Origin: JAEUUM01 sp038326165 | GTDB taxonomy: Bacteria > Bacteroidota > Bacteroidia > Chitinophagales > Saprospiraceae | Assembly: GCA_038326165.1 (NCBI GenBank) | Contig: JBBQJT010000007.1 | Span: 1-64,000 of the forward strand | Direction: 5' to 3' | DNA: 64,000 nt | Program-made: the position numbers and the translations under genes | The notes under the pieces: model-generated | Database searches by the model: none | Told to the model about the DNA's origin: nothing | What the model saw: the letters and a program-made list of their open reading frames with translations, nothing else | Shown: positions 36,405 through 46,600 of the stretch, one piece after another | Layout: each line of letters begins with the position of its first letter | Position numbering within the stretch: position 1 is the stretch's first letter

Positions 36405-37040
36405 AATTTCATGTCATCAAACGGTTTAATAGGCAATGGTGTTACATTTGGATTAATTTTCTGTAAAGACAGTTCGCAACTTGCTCTTGATAAATTTTTA
36501 AAAATCACTATTAGGGAAAAGCTAGAATCCAAACCATAAGTGGGAACAGAATAGAGTTGCAAAGAGTTGGAGGTGATACTTGGGCAGAGCAAGTTCTCAA
36601 ACTAGACTAAAGGGTTTGAGCATACCAAAAAACAATGTTTTATGACACCAATGGAGTTTGGCTTTAATCAAAAAATCCGGATTTTTAACAGACTATATCC
36701 TTTTAAACCCAAAATCCGCATTAGCGGGTTTTGGGTTTAATCTTCTTTATGTGGCTATTGTCCCAATTGTGTCGCAAAATACTTGGACCGATCAATCCAA
36801 TTGCAGCTAATTAAACAATGAATATCTTTTTGTTTGACAAAAGAAAACCGTAGCGAATAACAATCTGCCCATTTTAGTTTTATGGTTTTCCAAAAGGCTT
36901 CAACAAGCTTATCCAATATACCAGTTCAGTTTATAGTTCGTATGTGGCAAAACAAATTCATTATACCTATTTATCCAGCCATAATTTCAACTTTTGTTAG
37001 TTCCCCAACGTATATTTATGTTTATTAAAAAACTTAGCAT
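36405..37040. other. Gene-free divergent region
   Basis: No gene is supported. It separates the minus-strand sugar cassette from the plus-strand CotH gene and should hold both promoters, but no consensus TAnnTTTG with matched TTG stands out. The main feature is the long hairpin at 36703-36740. Confidence 0.6.
36703..36740. repeat. 17-bp-stem palindrome (REP-like)
   Basis: TTAAACCCAAAATCCGC (36703-36719) pairs along its full length with GCGGGTTTTGGGTTTAA (36724-36740) around an ATTA loop; one pair is G-U. No T run follows, and it lies 300 bases from either gene, so a simple terminator role is unlikely. TTAAACCCAAAAA recurs near 62822. Confidence 0.8.
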
Positions 37041-39338
37041 CTGAAAACCGTAATAAAATATTATCTGTTATTGGCTTTTCTATTGCCTATTAGGGCTTGG
37101 TGTCAGAGCTTAAACATTATTCCTTCAGGTAATTTTTATGCGGATTCAAGTCTGGTTGTTGAGCTGAATTGTGACAACTCCCAAATATTTTACACCACCA
37201 ACGGTTCTACACCTGGCAAATCCTCAAAGCCTTATAAAAAGGCATTTGTAATCAAAAAAACAACTGTTGTTCGAGCTGTAGCTTACCAAAATAACAAGCG
37301 GATAGCCATCATTTCACGCACCTACTTCATCAATGAACCCAAAAGCTCGCTGCCTATAGTTTCTGTAGCAGTTTCTCCTTATTTGCTTTTCAATCCCAAA
37401 ACAGGTTTATTTAGAGAAGGGCCACGTGCTGATAAGAGCCAATGGAAAAGACCGGGAGCAAATTACTGGAGCAAAAAGGAAATACTTTGTCAAGTAGAAC
37501 TATTCGATACCAGTCAAAATCAAGTTCTCAATCAATTTGCAGGCTTTAGAGTTTTTGGTGGAATGAGCCGAACCTTTCCGCAGAAATCTTTCGCACTTTC
37601 AGCTAGGGAGCGATACGGGGACAAGCATTTCAAATATTCAGTTTTCGGCAAAAACGAGCCAAAAAAATTCAAACATTTGGTACTGAGAAATGGTGGAAGT
37701 GATTGGGGGAAATCCTTTTTTAGAGACGAACTGATGACCAGCCTTGTTCAAGATTGGGATATAGATATTCAAGCCAACCAACCCGCTCATGTTTATCTAA
37801 ATGGCAAATATTGGGGTCTTTATAATATTCGTGAAAAAATCAACAGAGATTATTTGGCATCTCATCATGGAGTCCGAAAGGATAAAATTGATTTGATTCA
37901 ACACCAAAAAGAGCTGCGACATGGATCCTTGTTTTATTATTCGTCAATGATGCGGTTTATATCCAAGAACAATTTATCATCCGATGCAAAAATGCGTCAA
38001 TTGGAGCAGATGATGGATATTGATAATTTTATGAATTATCAAATTGCTGAGATTTATTGTGACAATCAAGATGCAGGAGGCAATATTAAGTACTGGAGGC
38101 CACATGAAGCAGGTGGAAAATGGCGATGGATATTGTATGATACCGATTTTGGTTTTGGATTGCACAATCCTGATGCATATCGGATCAATACCTTGGCATT
38201 GCACACCGATCCTAAGGGTCCCAGTTGGCCAAATCCACCTTGGAGCACATTGATTTTAAGAAAATTACTTGACAATGAATCATTTAAAAGACTGTTTATA
38301 ACTCGTTTTTGTGATCACCTCAATGACAGTTTTTCGGCTGAAGTTGTTTTGGATGCCATTTCAGAAAGAGCAAAATTATTGGAGCCTGAAATGTCGAAGC
38401 AACAATCAAGGTGGAAGCTCGAACCTAAAATTTGGTTTGAGCAGTTGGACGTACTGAAGGACTTTGCGAAGTACAGACCCTTATTTATGAGGCAATTTCT
38501 AGCAGAACAATTTCAATTATCTGAACCTGTTATGTTGCAGTTGAGCCAGAATTTAGGAGGAAATTTGATGGTCAATCAAACGATCAAAGTAACTAAAGAA
38601 AGCTGGGAGGGGTATTATTTTCAAGGCTTGGCTATCAGCATCAAAGCGTTACCCAAAATGGGTTTTGTTTTCGACCACTGGGAAGTTAATGGTGAGTTAG
38701 TGACGGATGAGCAGCTGGCCTTTGTCATGAAAAAAAAGATTGAACGGATTATTGCCATCTTCCGAAAGGTTTACAATGAAGCCCATGGCAAGATCAAAAT
38801 CACAGAAGTGTCCAATAGCGATAGCCACTCAGGAGATTGGATTGAAATAGCCAATTTTAGCAATCAATCTATCTTACTCAGTTCCTACACCATAGCTGAT
38901 ACCAAGCATCAATATCCTATGCCAACAGTTACGCTGGATCCAGGCGAATATCTGGTAATCTGTCAAGACATCGCAAAGTTTAAAAACTACCATCCTGATG
39001 TTTATAATGTGATTGGGTCGTTCCGATTCGGGTTGAGCAAGGCCAAAGACGAAGTTCATTTGTACGCAGGCGACAGGTCATTGATTGATGAAATGCAATA
39101 TGCGTATACACCAGGAGACACCCTGACAACCTTGGTTGGACTTTGGAGTTCTGATAGCAGCTTTAGTTTTATTCGAAAAGAAGGGAAAGGAAGCCCAGGA
39201 AGTGGCGAAGTATTAACAGCAAAGACGCTTGACTTTTGGACTGAAAAGCAATACTACTTTATAGCCGGAATGATCAGTTTGCTGCTGATATATGGAGTTT
39301 GGAAAGTTTACCTGGTTGGAGGCACAAAGCGAATGTGA
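37041..39338 (+). CDS. Exported CotH-kinase family protein with lamin-tail domain and C-terminal membrane anchor
   Basis: 765 residues if begun at CTG 37041. That start restores a full signal peptide (LKTVIKYYLLLAFLLPIRAWCQS); the first standard alternative, TTG 37071, would cut it in half, and no ATG exists between it and the upstream stop at 37035. A chitobiase-C-terminal-like fold (about 25-95, with FYTTNGSTPGKSSKP) is followed by the CotH domain (about 150-460) with LRNGGSDWGKSFFRDEL, YLNGKYWGLYNIREKIN and ILYDTDFGFGLHN. Next come a bacterial-repeat-like stretch (about 515-590), a lamin-tail domain (about 600-700) and a final hydrophobic helix (YYFIAGMISLLLIYGVW) in place of a T9SS tail. 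CotH proteins can be protein kinases; activity here is untested. Confidence 0.83.
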   Translation: MKTVIKYYLLLAFLLPIRAWCQSLNIIPSGNFYADSSLVVELNCDNSQIFYTTNGSTPGKSSKPYKKAFVIKKTTVVRAVAYQNNKRIAIISRTYFINEPKSSLPIVSVAVSPYLLFNPKTGLFREGPRADKSQWKRPGANYWSKKEILCQVELFDTSQNQVLNQFAGFRVFGGMSRTFPQKSFALSARERYGDKHFKYSVFGKNEPKKFKHLVLRNGGSDWGKSFFRDELMTSLVQDWDIDIQANQPAHVYLNGKYWGLYNIREKINRDYLASHHGVRKDKIDLIQHQKELRHGSLFYYSSMMRFISKNNLSSDAKMRQLEQMMDIDNFMNYQIAEIYCDNQDAGGNIKYWRPHEAGGKWRWILYDTDFGFGLHNPDAYRINTLALHTDPKGPSWPNPPWSTLILRKLLDNESFKRLFITRFCDHLNDSFSAEVVLDAISERAKLLEPEMSKQQSRWKLEPKIWFEQLDVLKDFAKYRPLFMRQFLAEQFQLSEPVMLQLSQNLGGNLMVNQTIKVTKESWEGYYFQGLAISIKALPKMGFVFDHWEVNGELVTDEQLAFVMKKKIERIIAIFRKVYNEAHGKIKITEVSNSDSHSGDWIEIANFSNQSILLSSYTIADTKHQYPMPTVTLDPGEYLVICQDIAKFKNYHPDVYNVIGSFRFGLSKAKDEVHLYAGDRSLIDEMQYAYTPGDTLTTLVGLWSSDSSFSFIRKEGKGSPGSGEVLTAKTLDFWTEKQYYFIAGMISLLLIYGVWKVYLVGGTKRM

Positions 39339-39574
39339 TATTTTTAGCCTTGCAATAAAAAACTGAAATAAAGTCAAAAAGAAATATTTAGTAAGTTCTT
39401 CGAACGAGAATATCAAAACTTACAATTATTGCCATTTCACAACATATAGCAATAATGAAGATACTGCGTGCAGCAATTGTCATTGAAAAGAGATTATATT
39501 TTTAGCATTACTTACAATTCAAAATATAACTATACGGTCGAAACGGAAGAATCGTTGTATGCTTGGTTGGTAGG

Positions 39575-41116
39575 ATGAGAGTAAATAGCGGAACAGTGCT
39601 GCCGAATGTAGAAATTGTGGCTTCAGACGTTTATTGTCCTGGTCAGCAAATTGATATCACGTTTACCAATGACCATATTTACAATGCTTATGAAGTTTAT
39701 ATCCAAAGATTAAAAGGAAATGGTTCAATTGACAAGGAATTTCTGATTTTAGGCGATAAAGGCACTGAAATACATGACATATTTGATTTGCTTCAAGGAT
39801 ACAAGCAACGTGATCCAACTTATTTATTCAATTGTAATGATAAATTTAAAATCGTTGTTAAATTATTTGCTACATGTTCTGATGGTGCAATTATAGAAAA
39901 ACTAATTAATTTTTCATGTAGTGATGCGGATATAGCATACCCTAATTTTATCATCTGTGGTGAATCACAAAATGTATTAATTACTGGAGTTAACTCATGC
40001 GATAATTGTACAATTGAATGGAGTGCAATAGAAGGGCCACTAGGAATTGGCATTCCTTCAGGCAACTTTCTTGATAACAAAACAATAAAATTTCCAACCA
40101 TAATGGGGCAAAACTTTGTTGGTGCTTATAACTTTAAATACATGATTCAAGCAATAAATGCAGACGGATGCGTTTTTAAAGATGTAATGGAGATTTTGGA
40201 CTACGGAAAATTGGATATTGAAATAGGCAGTAATATAACTCATTTATGTTCTTTTGACAGTATTTCAAAATTGAATTATGCGTATCCAATTGATTTTATG
40301 AAATTTGTAGATGTAATATACTATATTGTAGCAAATTATGGTAATTATCCTCCATCAGGACCTGTACTTGAAGAGAATCTACCAATTTATTTTATTCCTG
40401 GTCAACCAAAAACAACTAAAGATCTCCTTTTTAAGCCAACACTTAATAGACTGTTACGTGGATTTGATCATGAAATAAGAATAGAATTGATTCCAAAGCA
40501 AGGAGTAAAATTAGTTAATGTTGGATGTGGTAAAACTAAGGAATTAAGCAGATTGAAGGATTCTCCCTATTTTGGAAAGATACAAATGTATGTTCCAAAT
40601 GCATTCTACCCTGGATGGACCGCAATAGATGACAAAACTATTCACCCATATTTTTATGAGAATATTTTTCAAGTATGGTTTAAAGTATTCGATAGGTGGG
40701 GTGAAAAAATTCATAATGCATCAATAAAGGCTACAAATAATAATGCTCTAACGGTCGACGACTTAGAAACAATTTCTTTTGCTGGCAATTTTAATGGGCA
40801 AGAAATTGACGAGCAGGTGTTAGTTTTTGTTGTAGATTATCAAAATTGTCAGGTTTCGCCAGCTGATTGTTTTTCAGATGATGAGGCGGGTATAAATGCC
40901 TCTGGGATTATAGCACCTATGTTAAATAATTTGTCTCAAGTTACCCTTCCTTTTGAGAAAATGGCTTCGGGTGCAGGATTGTGGACTTGTACTGGTTCAA
41001 GTGAAATAAATAAAAAGAATTGTATTTTTTCAAGTCCTCCACCTGTCGCGCCAAGTAGTTTGATTTATTATAATTATTATAATTATTGTACTATCCCCAC
41101 TCATAAATGCCAGTAG
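39575..41116 (+). CDS. T9SS type-B-like surface protein, 5'-truncated
   Basis: 513 residues from ATG 39575. There is no signal peptide, although the composition (paired Cys, beta-rich) is that of an exported protein. Near 340-430 it resembles a type B (gliding-motility) C-terminal domain: MYVPNAFYPG, VWFKVFDRWGEKIHN and FAGNFNGQEIDEQVLVFVVDY. It then runs on for about 90 extra residues with a Pro/Tyr-rich end instead of the usual GDVTLIK. A second frame just upstream (39459-39574) reads ITYNSKYNYTVETEESLYA then stops at LVG, and would join this frame after a one-base change, so the 5' part was probably lost by a frameshift. Likely a decaying gene. Confidence 0.5.
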   Translation: MRVNSGTVLPNVEIVASDVYCPGQQIDITFTNDHIYNAYEVYIQRLKGNGSIDKEFLILGDKGTEIHDIFDLLQGYKQRDPTYLFNCNDKFKIVVKLFATCSDGAIIEKLINFSCSDADIAYPNFIICGESQNVLITGVNSCDNCTIEWSAIEGPLGIGIPSGNFLDNKTIKFPTIMGQNFVGAYNFKYMIQAINADGCVFKDVMEILDYGKLDIEIGSNITHLCSFDSISKLNYAYPIDFMKFVDVIYYIVANYGNYPPSGPVLEENLPIYFIPGQPKTTKDLLFKPTLNRLLRGFDHEIRIELIPKQGVKLVNVGCGKTKELSRLKDSPYFGKIQMYVPNAFYPGWTAIDDKTIHPYFYENIFQVWFKVFDRWGEKIHNASIKATNNNALTVDDLETISFAGNFNGQEIDEQVLVFVVDYQNCQVSPADCFSDDEAGINASGIIAPMLNNLSQVTLPFEKMASGAGLWTCTGSSEINKKNCIFSSPPPVAPSSLIYYNYYNYCTIPTHKCQ

Positions 41117-41132
41117 GACAATCAACATTCAG

Positions 41133-41947
41133 ATGAAATCCATAAACTTTAAAGTACAAGCAAAACTAATATTTTTGAGCTTGATGCTCTGTAATATATG
41201 CATACACACAAATGCATAAGAGACCACAGTTAGAAAGAACAGTGTTTACGTACACTATTCTCCCAATTTGCGTATCGGTGACTTCAGTGACGAAGTTAAT
41301 TCATGGGGCAATTAAATTTTAGAAAGCAGACGGACCGCAACAATTTGGTTGCCATTGCCATGTCAGCAATATGGCTTTGTTTATTCGAGAGTTTTATCTA
41401 ACAAATTTGCAGTTGGAGTGCGATTTCAACGAGGCACTTATGGTGCTGATCAAATTATGGATACAATCCTAAGAGGGGAATCACAACTGATACTTCAGAA
41501 TATTATGGAGGGCAGAGCTTTAATATTAGGGCTACTACTACGTCTGTAATAACCGAACTTGATTTCAGGTTGAGGCATATAGCAAACTATACCATTGGAA
41601 TTAGTATTGGGGTAGGACTTAGTGTGTTTGAAAGAAATTCTGTACAAATTAATTTTGTCGATATAAATAGCGGTTATCAAGGTTTTGGTTCCATAAGCGG
41701 TGAAATTCCAAGATACAAGCCGAATTACTTTAGAAATTTGGAGGATCGCATCAGGTCTAATGTGTTTCGCCCTTTCCTAATATCCCGAATGATAAATTCT
41801 TTTGCGTTATTTAATCAATTTAGCCTTGAAATAAATCCAGAATTGCTAATATACTTAGAAGGAGGAAGCAAAGGTATTCTTCTAGAAGCTCAAAGTAATA
41901 TTGTGTTTACCGGTGGTTTACAATTTAAATTAAGGTATGATTTATGA
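41133..41947 (+). pseudogene. Outer-membrane beta-barrel pseudogene (two stops, one frameshift)
   Basis: ATG 41133 opens a signal peptide (MKSINFKVQAKLIFLSLMLC..THTNA-like end) cut by TAA at 41217-41219 exactly where Gln would follow the signal cleavage site. The same frame continues ETTVRKNSVYVHYSPNLRIG to a second TAA (41313-41315), then QQYGFVYSRVLSNKFAVGVR and FQRGTYGADQ. Near 41450-41470 the sense moves to the next frame, which reads YNPKRGITTDTSEYYGG, FRLRHIANYTIGISIG and ends FTGGLQFKLRYDL. Alternating hydrophobic/polar strands and the final aromatic strand indicate an outer-membrane barrel. Its TGA overlaps the ATG of the next gene, so the two were an operon. Confidence 0.75.
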
Positions 41948-42601
41948 AAAATAGTCTATTATTTTTTGTTTTTCTCGATAGTTATTTGTAAAAGTTTTGG
42001 GCAATTTAATGGTTTTGGTATCAAATTGATAAATGGATTTTCATACCTTGAACAAAAGGATAAGTATGGTATTAAAATTAATAATTATTCAGACCCTGCT
42101 TTTAATTATGGTTTTGGAATAAACTATTCCAAAAAACTAAGCAATAAAACTGGATTAAGAATTGATTTAATGATGGTTAAAAGAGGGTGGGCAATAAACA
42201 TTTCGAATTATTTTACAGTTGATAAAGTCTATGCTTTCAGAACAATTTATGGCCTATCCTTGGCGCCAGTATTTGCTTATGATTTGACAGAATTTACAAG
42301 AAAACGCAAGATAAAATATCAATTTGGCATCGAAGGAGGAGGCTTTATTTCCTACTCTCCCTTTCAATACTTCAAGTATGCGCATTACGATAGAGTCGCA
42401 ATCAAAGAAGGGACAAACAAATTTGATTATGGTTTGGTATTTGGTTTTTATTTTAAGAGGACAAAAAAGAAATCAAATCCATTAAGTTTGAATTTGAGAT
42501 ATTATAAAGGATTGTTGCAAGTGGCTTTTACACCAAACCCACAATATAATATGCACATATTTGAAGCAGGAGTAACTTATGGGTTTGAAAAAACCAAATG
42601 A
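41944..42601 (+). CDS. Outer-membrane beta-barrel protein with one-base insertion after the start
   Basis: ATG 41944 overlaps the preceding stop (ATGA). The ATG frame ends after 15 residues, while the long frame begins with KIVYYFLFFSIVICKSFGQF, a perfect signal peptide. The ATG is followed by five A; with four A the two frames join as MKIVYYFLFF. The body (about 211 residues in the long frame) shows barrel strands (INYSKKLSNKTGLRIDLMMV; FDYGLVFGFYFKRT) and a C-terminal strand EAGVTYGFEKTK, like the PorT/OMP_b-brl group. It is either a recent pseudogene, a slippage-dependent gene or a sequencing error. Confidence 0.65.
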
Positions 42602-42659
42602 TTTCAGCCATGGAACTGATCCTATGTGTGCATTCTAGAGCGTTTAACAATCAAGCTAA

Positions 42660-42794
42660 TGGATTCAAGCCGCATTTAATTTGTGTGTGGGATTTTCCAC
42701 CATAGACGTCAGGAATATACCGTCAGCAAGTTATTTTATGACATTGATGGATGAGGAAGGAGGTCAGGAGGTGCTGCAGTTTGTGAAGATGTGA
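42660..42794 (+). pseudogene. Orphan T9SS type A sorting-domain tail
   Basis: An open stretch of 44 codons without a start ends in TGA. It reads FSTIDVRNIPSASYFMTLMD then EEGGQEVLQFVKM, the standard end of a type A C-terminal domain (IDVxNxPSGxYFL ... QFVKM). The stop upstream at 42657 cuts it from any body. It is the fossil 3' end of a secreted protein gene. Confidence 0.65.
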
Positions 42795-42842
42795 TTTTAT
42801 GGTTGGTATGGTGGCTATTAGCTTTTGGCTATTGGATGTTTG

Positions 42843-42977
42843 ACGAATTACGAATTACGAATTACGAATTACGAATTACGAATTACGAATTACGAATTAC
42901 GAATTACGAATTACGAAAAATGAATTACGAATTACGAATTACGAATTACTACGAATTACGAATTACGAATTACGAAA
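42843..42977. repeat. Tandem heptamer array (ATTACGA)
   Basis: About 19 units of a 7-base repeat ACGAATT, with two breaks (AAAATG at about 42917 and an ACT insertion at about 42950). Like the left-edge array it is frame-neutral and creates a false open frame with a 7-residue period. It immediately follows the orphan sorting tail. The flank 43043-43075 (CTAAACGACTAAACGAC) is a looser 8-base repeat. Confidence 0.9.
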
Positions 42978-43129
42978 ACGTGAATTCATTAACCATCAAC
43001 CAAACACAGGCCAATGAATTCATCAACCATAAACTATAAACAGAACTAAACGACTAAACGACAAAACATCTAAACTGCTATGGCTGAGGTTGAACCTAAT
43101 GTTTATGCAAAAAAAATTTCAATCCAGCC

Positions 43130-43540
43130 TCACCACTCTTCCTCCATTCTATAAACAGTTCCTTTAAATATGGCCACTGTCACTTTATTCTGATTAACAA
43201 CAGTTACCTGATAGATTCCAAATCGTTTTGAAATATTGATTTCAGTAGCAGAGGCCCTGAGTATATCACCACTTTTGATCATTTTGGTATGCGAAATAGA
43301 GGTCTCAACTGAAACACATTTTATGCCATGTCCATTTGCTGCAAATGCAAGGGCACTATCTGCAAGTGCAAAAGCAATACCTCCATGAGCAATTTTAAAC
43401 CCATTGGTCATTTCTGGCCGGACCTTCATGGTTAATACAACATTTCCGGCTTGAAGTGACTCTATGTCTATGCCCAACCATTGGCTGAACAGGTCTTTGG
43501 CAAGCATCAATTCTCGAACTATAGTTTCTGCGGATTTCAT
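43130..43540 (-). CDS. Hotdog-fold PaaI-type thioesterase
   Basis: 136 residues from ATG 43540 (MKSAETIVREL); a start at 43615 would add a 25-residue extension not typical of the family. The HGGIAFALADSALAFAANGHG block (near 53-73) contains the catalytic Asp helix of PaaI/YdiI thioesterases, and ISKRFGIYQVTVVNQ (near 104) is the standard second half. It hydrolyses acyl-CoA, likely phenylacetyl- or hydroxyphenylacetyl-CoA by family, though no paa genes are near. Divergent from the large secreted protein gene. Confidence 0.85.
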   Translation of the reverse strand: MKSAETIVRELMLAKDLFSQWLGIDIESLQAGNVVLTMKVRPEMTNGFKIAHGGIAFALADSALAFAANGHGIKCVSVETSISHTKMIKSGDILRASATEINISKRFGIYQVTVVNQNKVTVAIFKGTVYRMEEEW

Positions 43541-43656
43541 GAATACAAAATATTTATAATGATCAAAGATACTCTTATGAACGAAATCAAACATTGATTG
43601 ATAAATATTTTGCATATTTGTAACTTGATAGATTTAGTATGACACAACCAGCACTT

Positions 43657-46600
43657 ATGAAAAAATATTTGGTACTCTTTTGGATTTTATGCTTTGGATC
43701 AAGCACTCTTATTCTTGGGCAATCTTGCTGCCCTGAAATAATTAAGAGTAGCATCAATACTGGTAAATGCAAAGTAACCAATGGCGGTAGCTGTGGCGTT
43801 TGTAAGGACACCGAAGTAACATTGTCCATCGAAGATGCCAAAAACTTGCCTGAGAACGGAGTAGTGAGTTGGTATTATAGCTCATTGCCGAACTTCAATC
43901 CAGCTATCGGACAAGGAACATTGATAGGCACCAATCAACTCCCAGGATCAGATTGTGACAATGCCCCTACGGTAAAATTCAATGAAGTAATGGTAAGGCC
44001 TGCATCAAACGATGATAACAACACCGGGCCAACAACAGGCGAATGGATCGAGCTGATAGGCCCTCCCGGTACCGACATCAGTTGCTACATCATAACAGAT
44101 GGTGATTGGGCGATCACCATTCCTCCTGGCTATAGTATTCCTTCGGACGGTTTGTTTGTTGTTGGGTTTGCATCGGTAACAGGAGCAGACGTAGATTTAG
44201 ATTTGAGCGGTTGTGGTTGTTATACTTTTGCCAATATCAATACAGTTTTAGTACTTGACAATGGAGGTGAGTATCTATTGTTGTGGGATGGGAATAGCAT
44301 TGCTGACGCTTTCCGTTGGGGCAATCCAACTTTTTTTAACAACTTTCCTTTTGGAGATTTAGCGTCTGGAATGGTTATTCCTACTGTAGATTTTATCGGT
44401 TGTGTCAAAACATTACCTCTGGCATTGCCAACATTTCAAAATCAAACAGCCCTAACTCCTGCTGGCGAATCCTATTCACGCAAACCTGATCACTCAGGCT
44501 CATGGGTGGTGAGTTGCGCTACCTTGGGCAAATGCAATATACCCGCCCCACCTGGTTATCCGGTTGAGCAAGTAGTATCATTTAGTACCGGTCAATGCAA
44601 CCAAAAAATATATTTACGCGGTTTGATAACACCGAAACCGAGCTCTTGCCCAAATGCAGTATTAACCCCAGTTTATACCCTATTTGTCTCTTGTCCTGAA
44701 TCTGATCTGAAGGAAACCCTTTGTAACAATGCCACCAAAGATGTCAATGGCACTACTTATGACAAAGACAATCCGTCAGGCACAGAGGTATTTGCTGGTC
44801 AGAGCTATTTAGGCTGCGATAGTATTGTCAATGTAGATTTGAAATTCTTTCCAGAGGTGACTGCTATCCTATCGGGAGGAGGTGATATATGTTTGGGTCA
44901 ATCAATTGAACTTCTGGTTAATTTCACCGGACAAGGACCTTGGACGTTTGAATATGAACAGAATGGATTTTTAGTCAGTATCATTACAACAAGCAGCAAT
45001 CCCTATAAACTCATAGTAAGTCCCCAAACCTCCAGCACCTATAGCTTGGGTGAGCTATTTGATGTCAACAATTGTGAAGGCACAGTGTCGGGCGAAGCAG
45101 AGGTCAATGTCGGAGCGCCCAAGGCCTTTCTTGAAGGAATTGACTCCTCACTGTGTGCGGGTGATACCATCAGACTGGCTATAAACCTGAGCGGAACTCC
45201 TGATTTTGTTTTCACCTATTTGATTAATGGAAAAGAACAACCAGCTATCACAACAGATAAATTGATTTACTATATCAATATTGTTCCCACTGATACCACC
45301 ATCATCAAATTGAAAGAAATGGTGGATGATCAAGGATGTAAAGCGCAATTGGATGGAATAGATTCTTTATTTGTCAGGCCTGCTCTTCAAGCTATAAATA
45401 TTATTGAAAACTGTCTCCCCGGAAATATTTACGTAGTCACCTTTGAGGCAACTGGAGGTGATCCTAATTCTTGGGTGGTGAATGGAGGAGGTACCCTTAC
45501 AGATTCTTTGTTTACAAGTATTAATTTCGGTGGCGGATCAACTTATACTTTGATATTGGATGACGGAACAAACTGTCCAGCAGACACCCTAAGTAATACC
45601 GTGAAATGTAATTGTCAGAATAGCACTGGAAGTATGAACACCAGTATCATTCACGCATGCATTGGAGAAACCGTGACAGCAAACTATTTGAAAGCGGGTG
45701 AAATATTGGAATCTGGAGATACTATACTTTTTGTTTTGCACGACAATTCAGGCAATTCATTAGGCAATATTGTGGCTACTAATACGATTCCCGTATTCCA
45801 ATATACAGCAGGAATTGTTCCTGAACAGACCTATTATATTTCAGCTGTTGTAGGCAACCAAATTGGAGTCAGTCAAATCGACTTTGCTGATGATTGTTTG
45901 GATGTTGCACTTGGTACGCCTGTTATATTTCATGATCTTCCCACTGCTGATTTAATTCTATCGAATTCGGTTTGCGCGGGATTCTGTATTCCTCTTGGTG
46001 TCAATTTGTTAGGCAATGGGTTGATCGATCTCAGTTATGAAGTAACATCATCTACTGGCACGGTGACCACAATTATACCCAATCTCGGAAACGCCTTCTC
46101 AGGTCAGATATGTTCTATATTGGGAGATGCAGGAACCCAGATTGAAATAAAAATAACCAATGTTTCAGATGATTATTGCGGCAATCCTACATCGGAGAAG
46201 CAACTGATTACAGTTTATGGAGCTTCTGTCACGGATTTTACGAAATCCTTGTGTTTTGGACAGACCATTCAAATAGGCAGTACTACCTATGATGAAACCA
46301 AAACTACTGGACAGGAATTTTTACCAAATGCCGCTTGGACTGGTTGTGATAGTATTATCAATGTCAATCTCAGTTTTGTTAGCACAGTTATTGAAAATCA
46401 AACTCCGAAAATATGCGGAGGCTCAACCAAGATTATCAATGGAATTGTGTTTTCAGAATTGAATCCTACTGGTTCATTCAGCTTCCCTGGCGGCAGTGTT
46501 GCTGGTTGTGATAGTATCTTGAATGTGAATGCACTAATTGTTCAGGCTTCAAACGCAATTTTCAATCCAACCCTTTGTTTTGGTGAAAGTGTGAGTATCA

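Noticed and set aside
42843..42977. Possible CRISPR array
   Set aside because: Units are 7 bases with no spacers and no cas genes are near. The same applies to the array at 103-422.
42791..43039. Plus-strand open frame with a 7-residue NYELRIT-like period
   Set aside because: Translation of the ATTACGA array; the same peptide appears in all frames.
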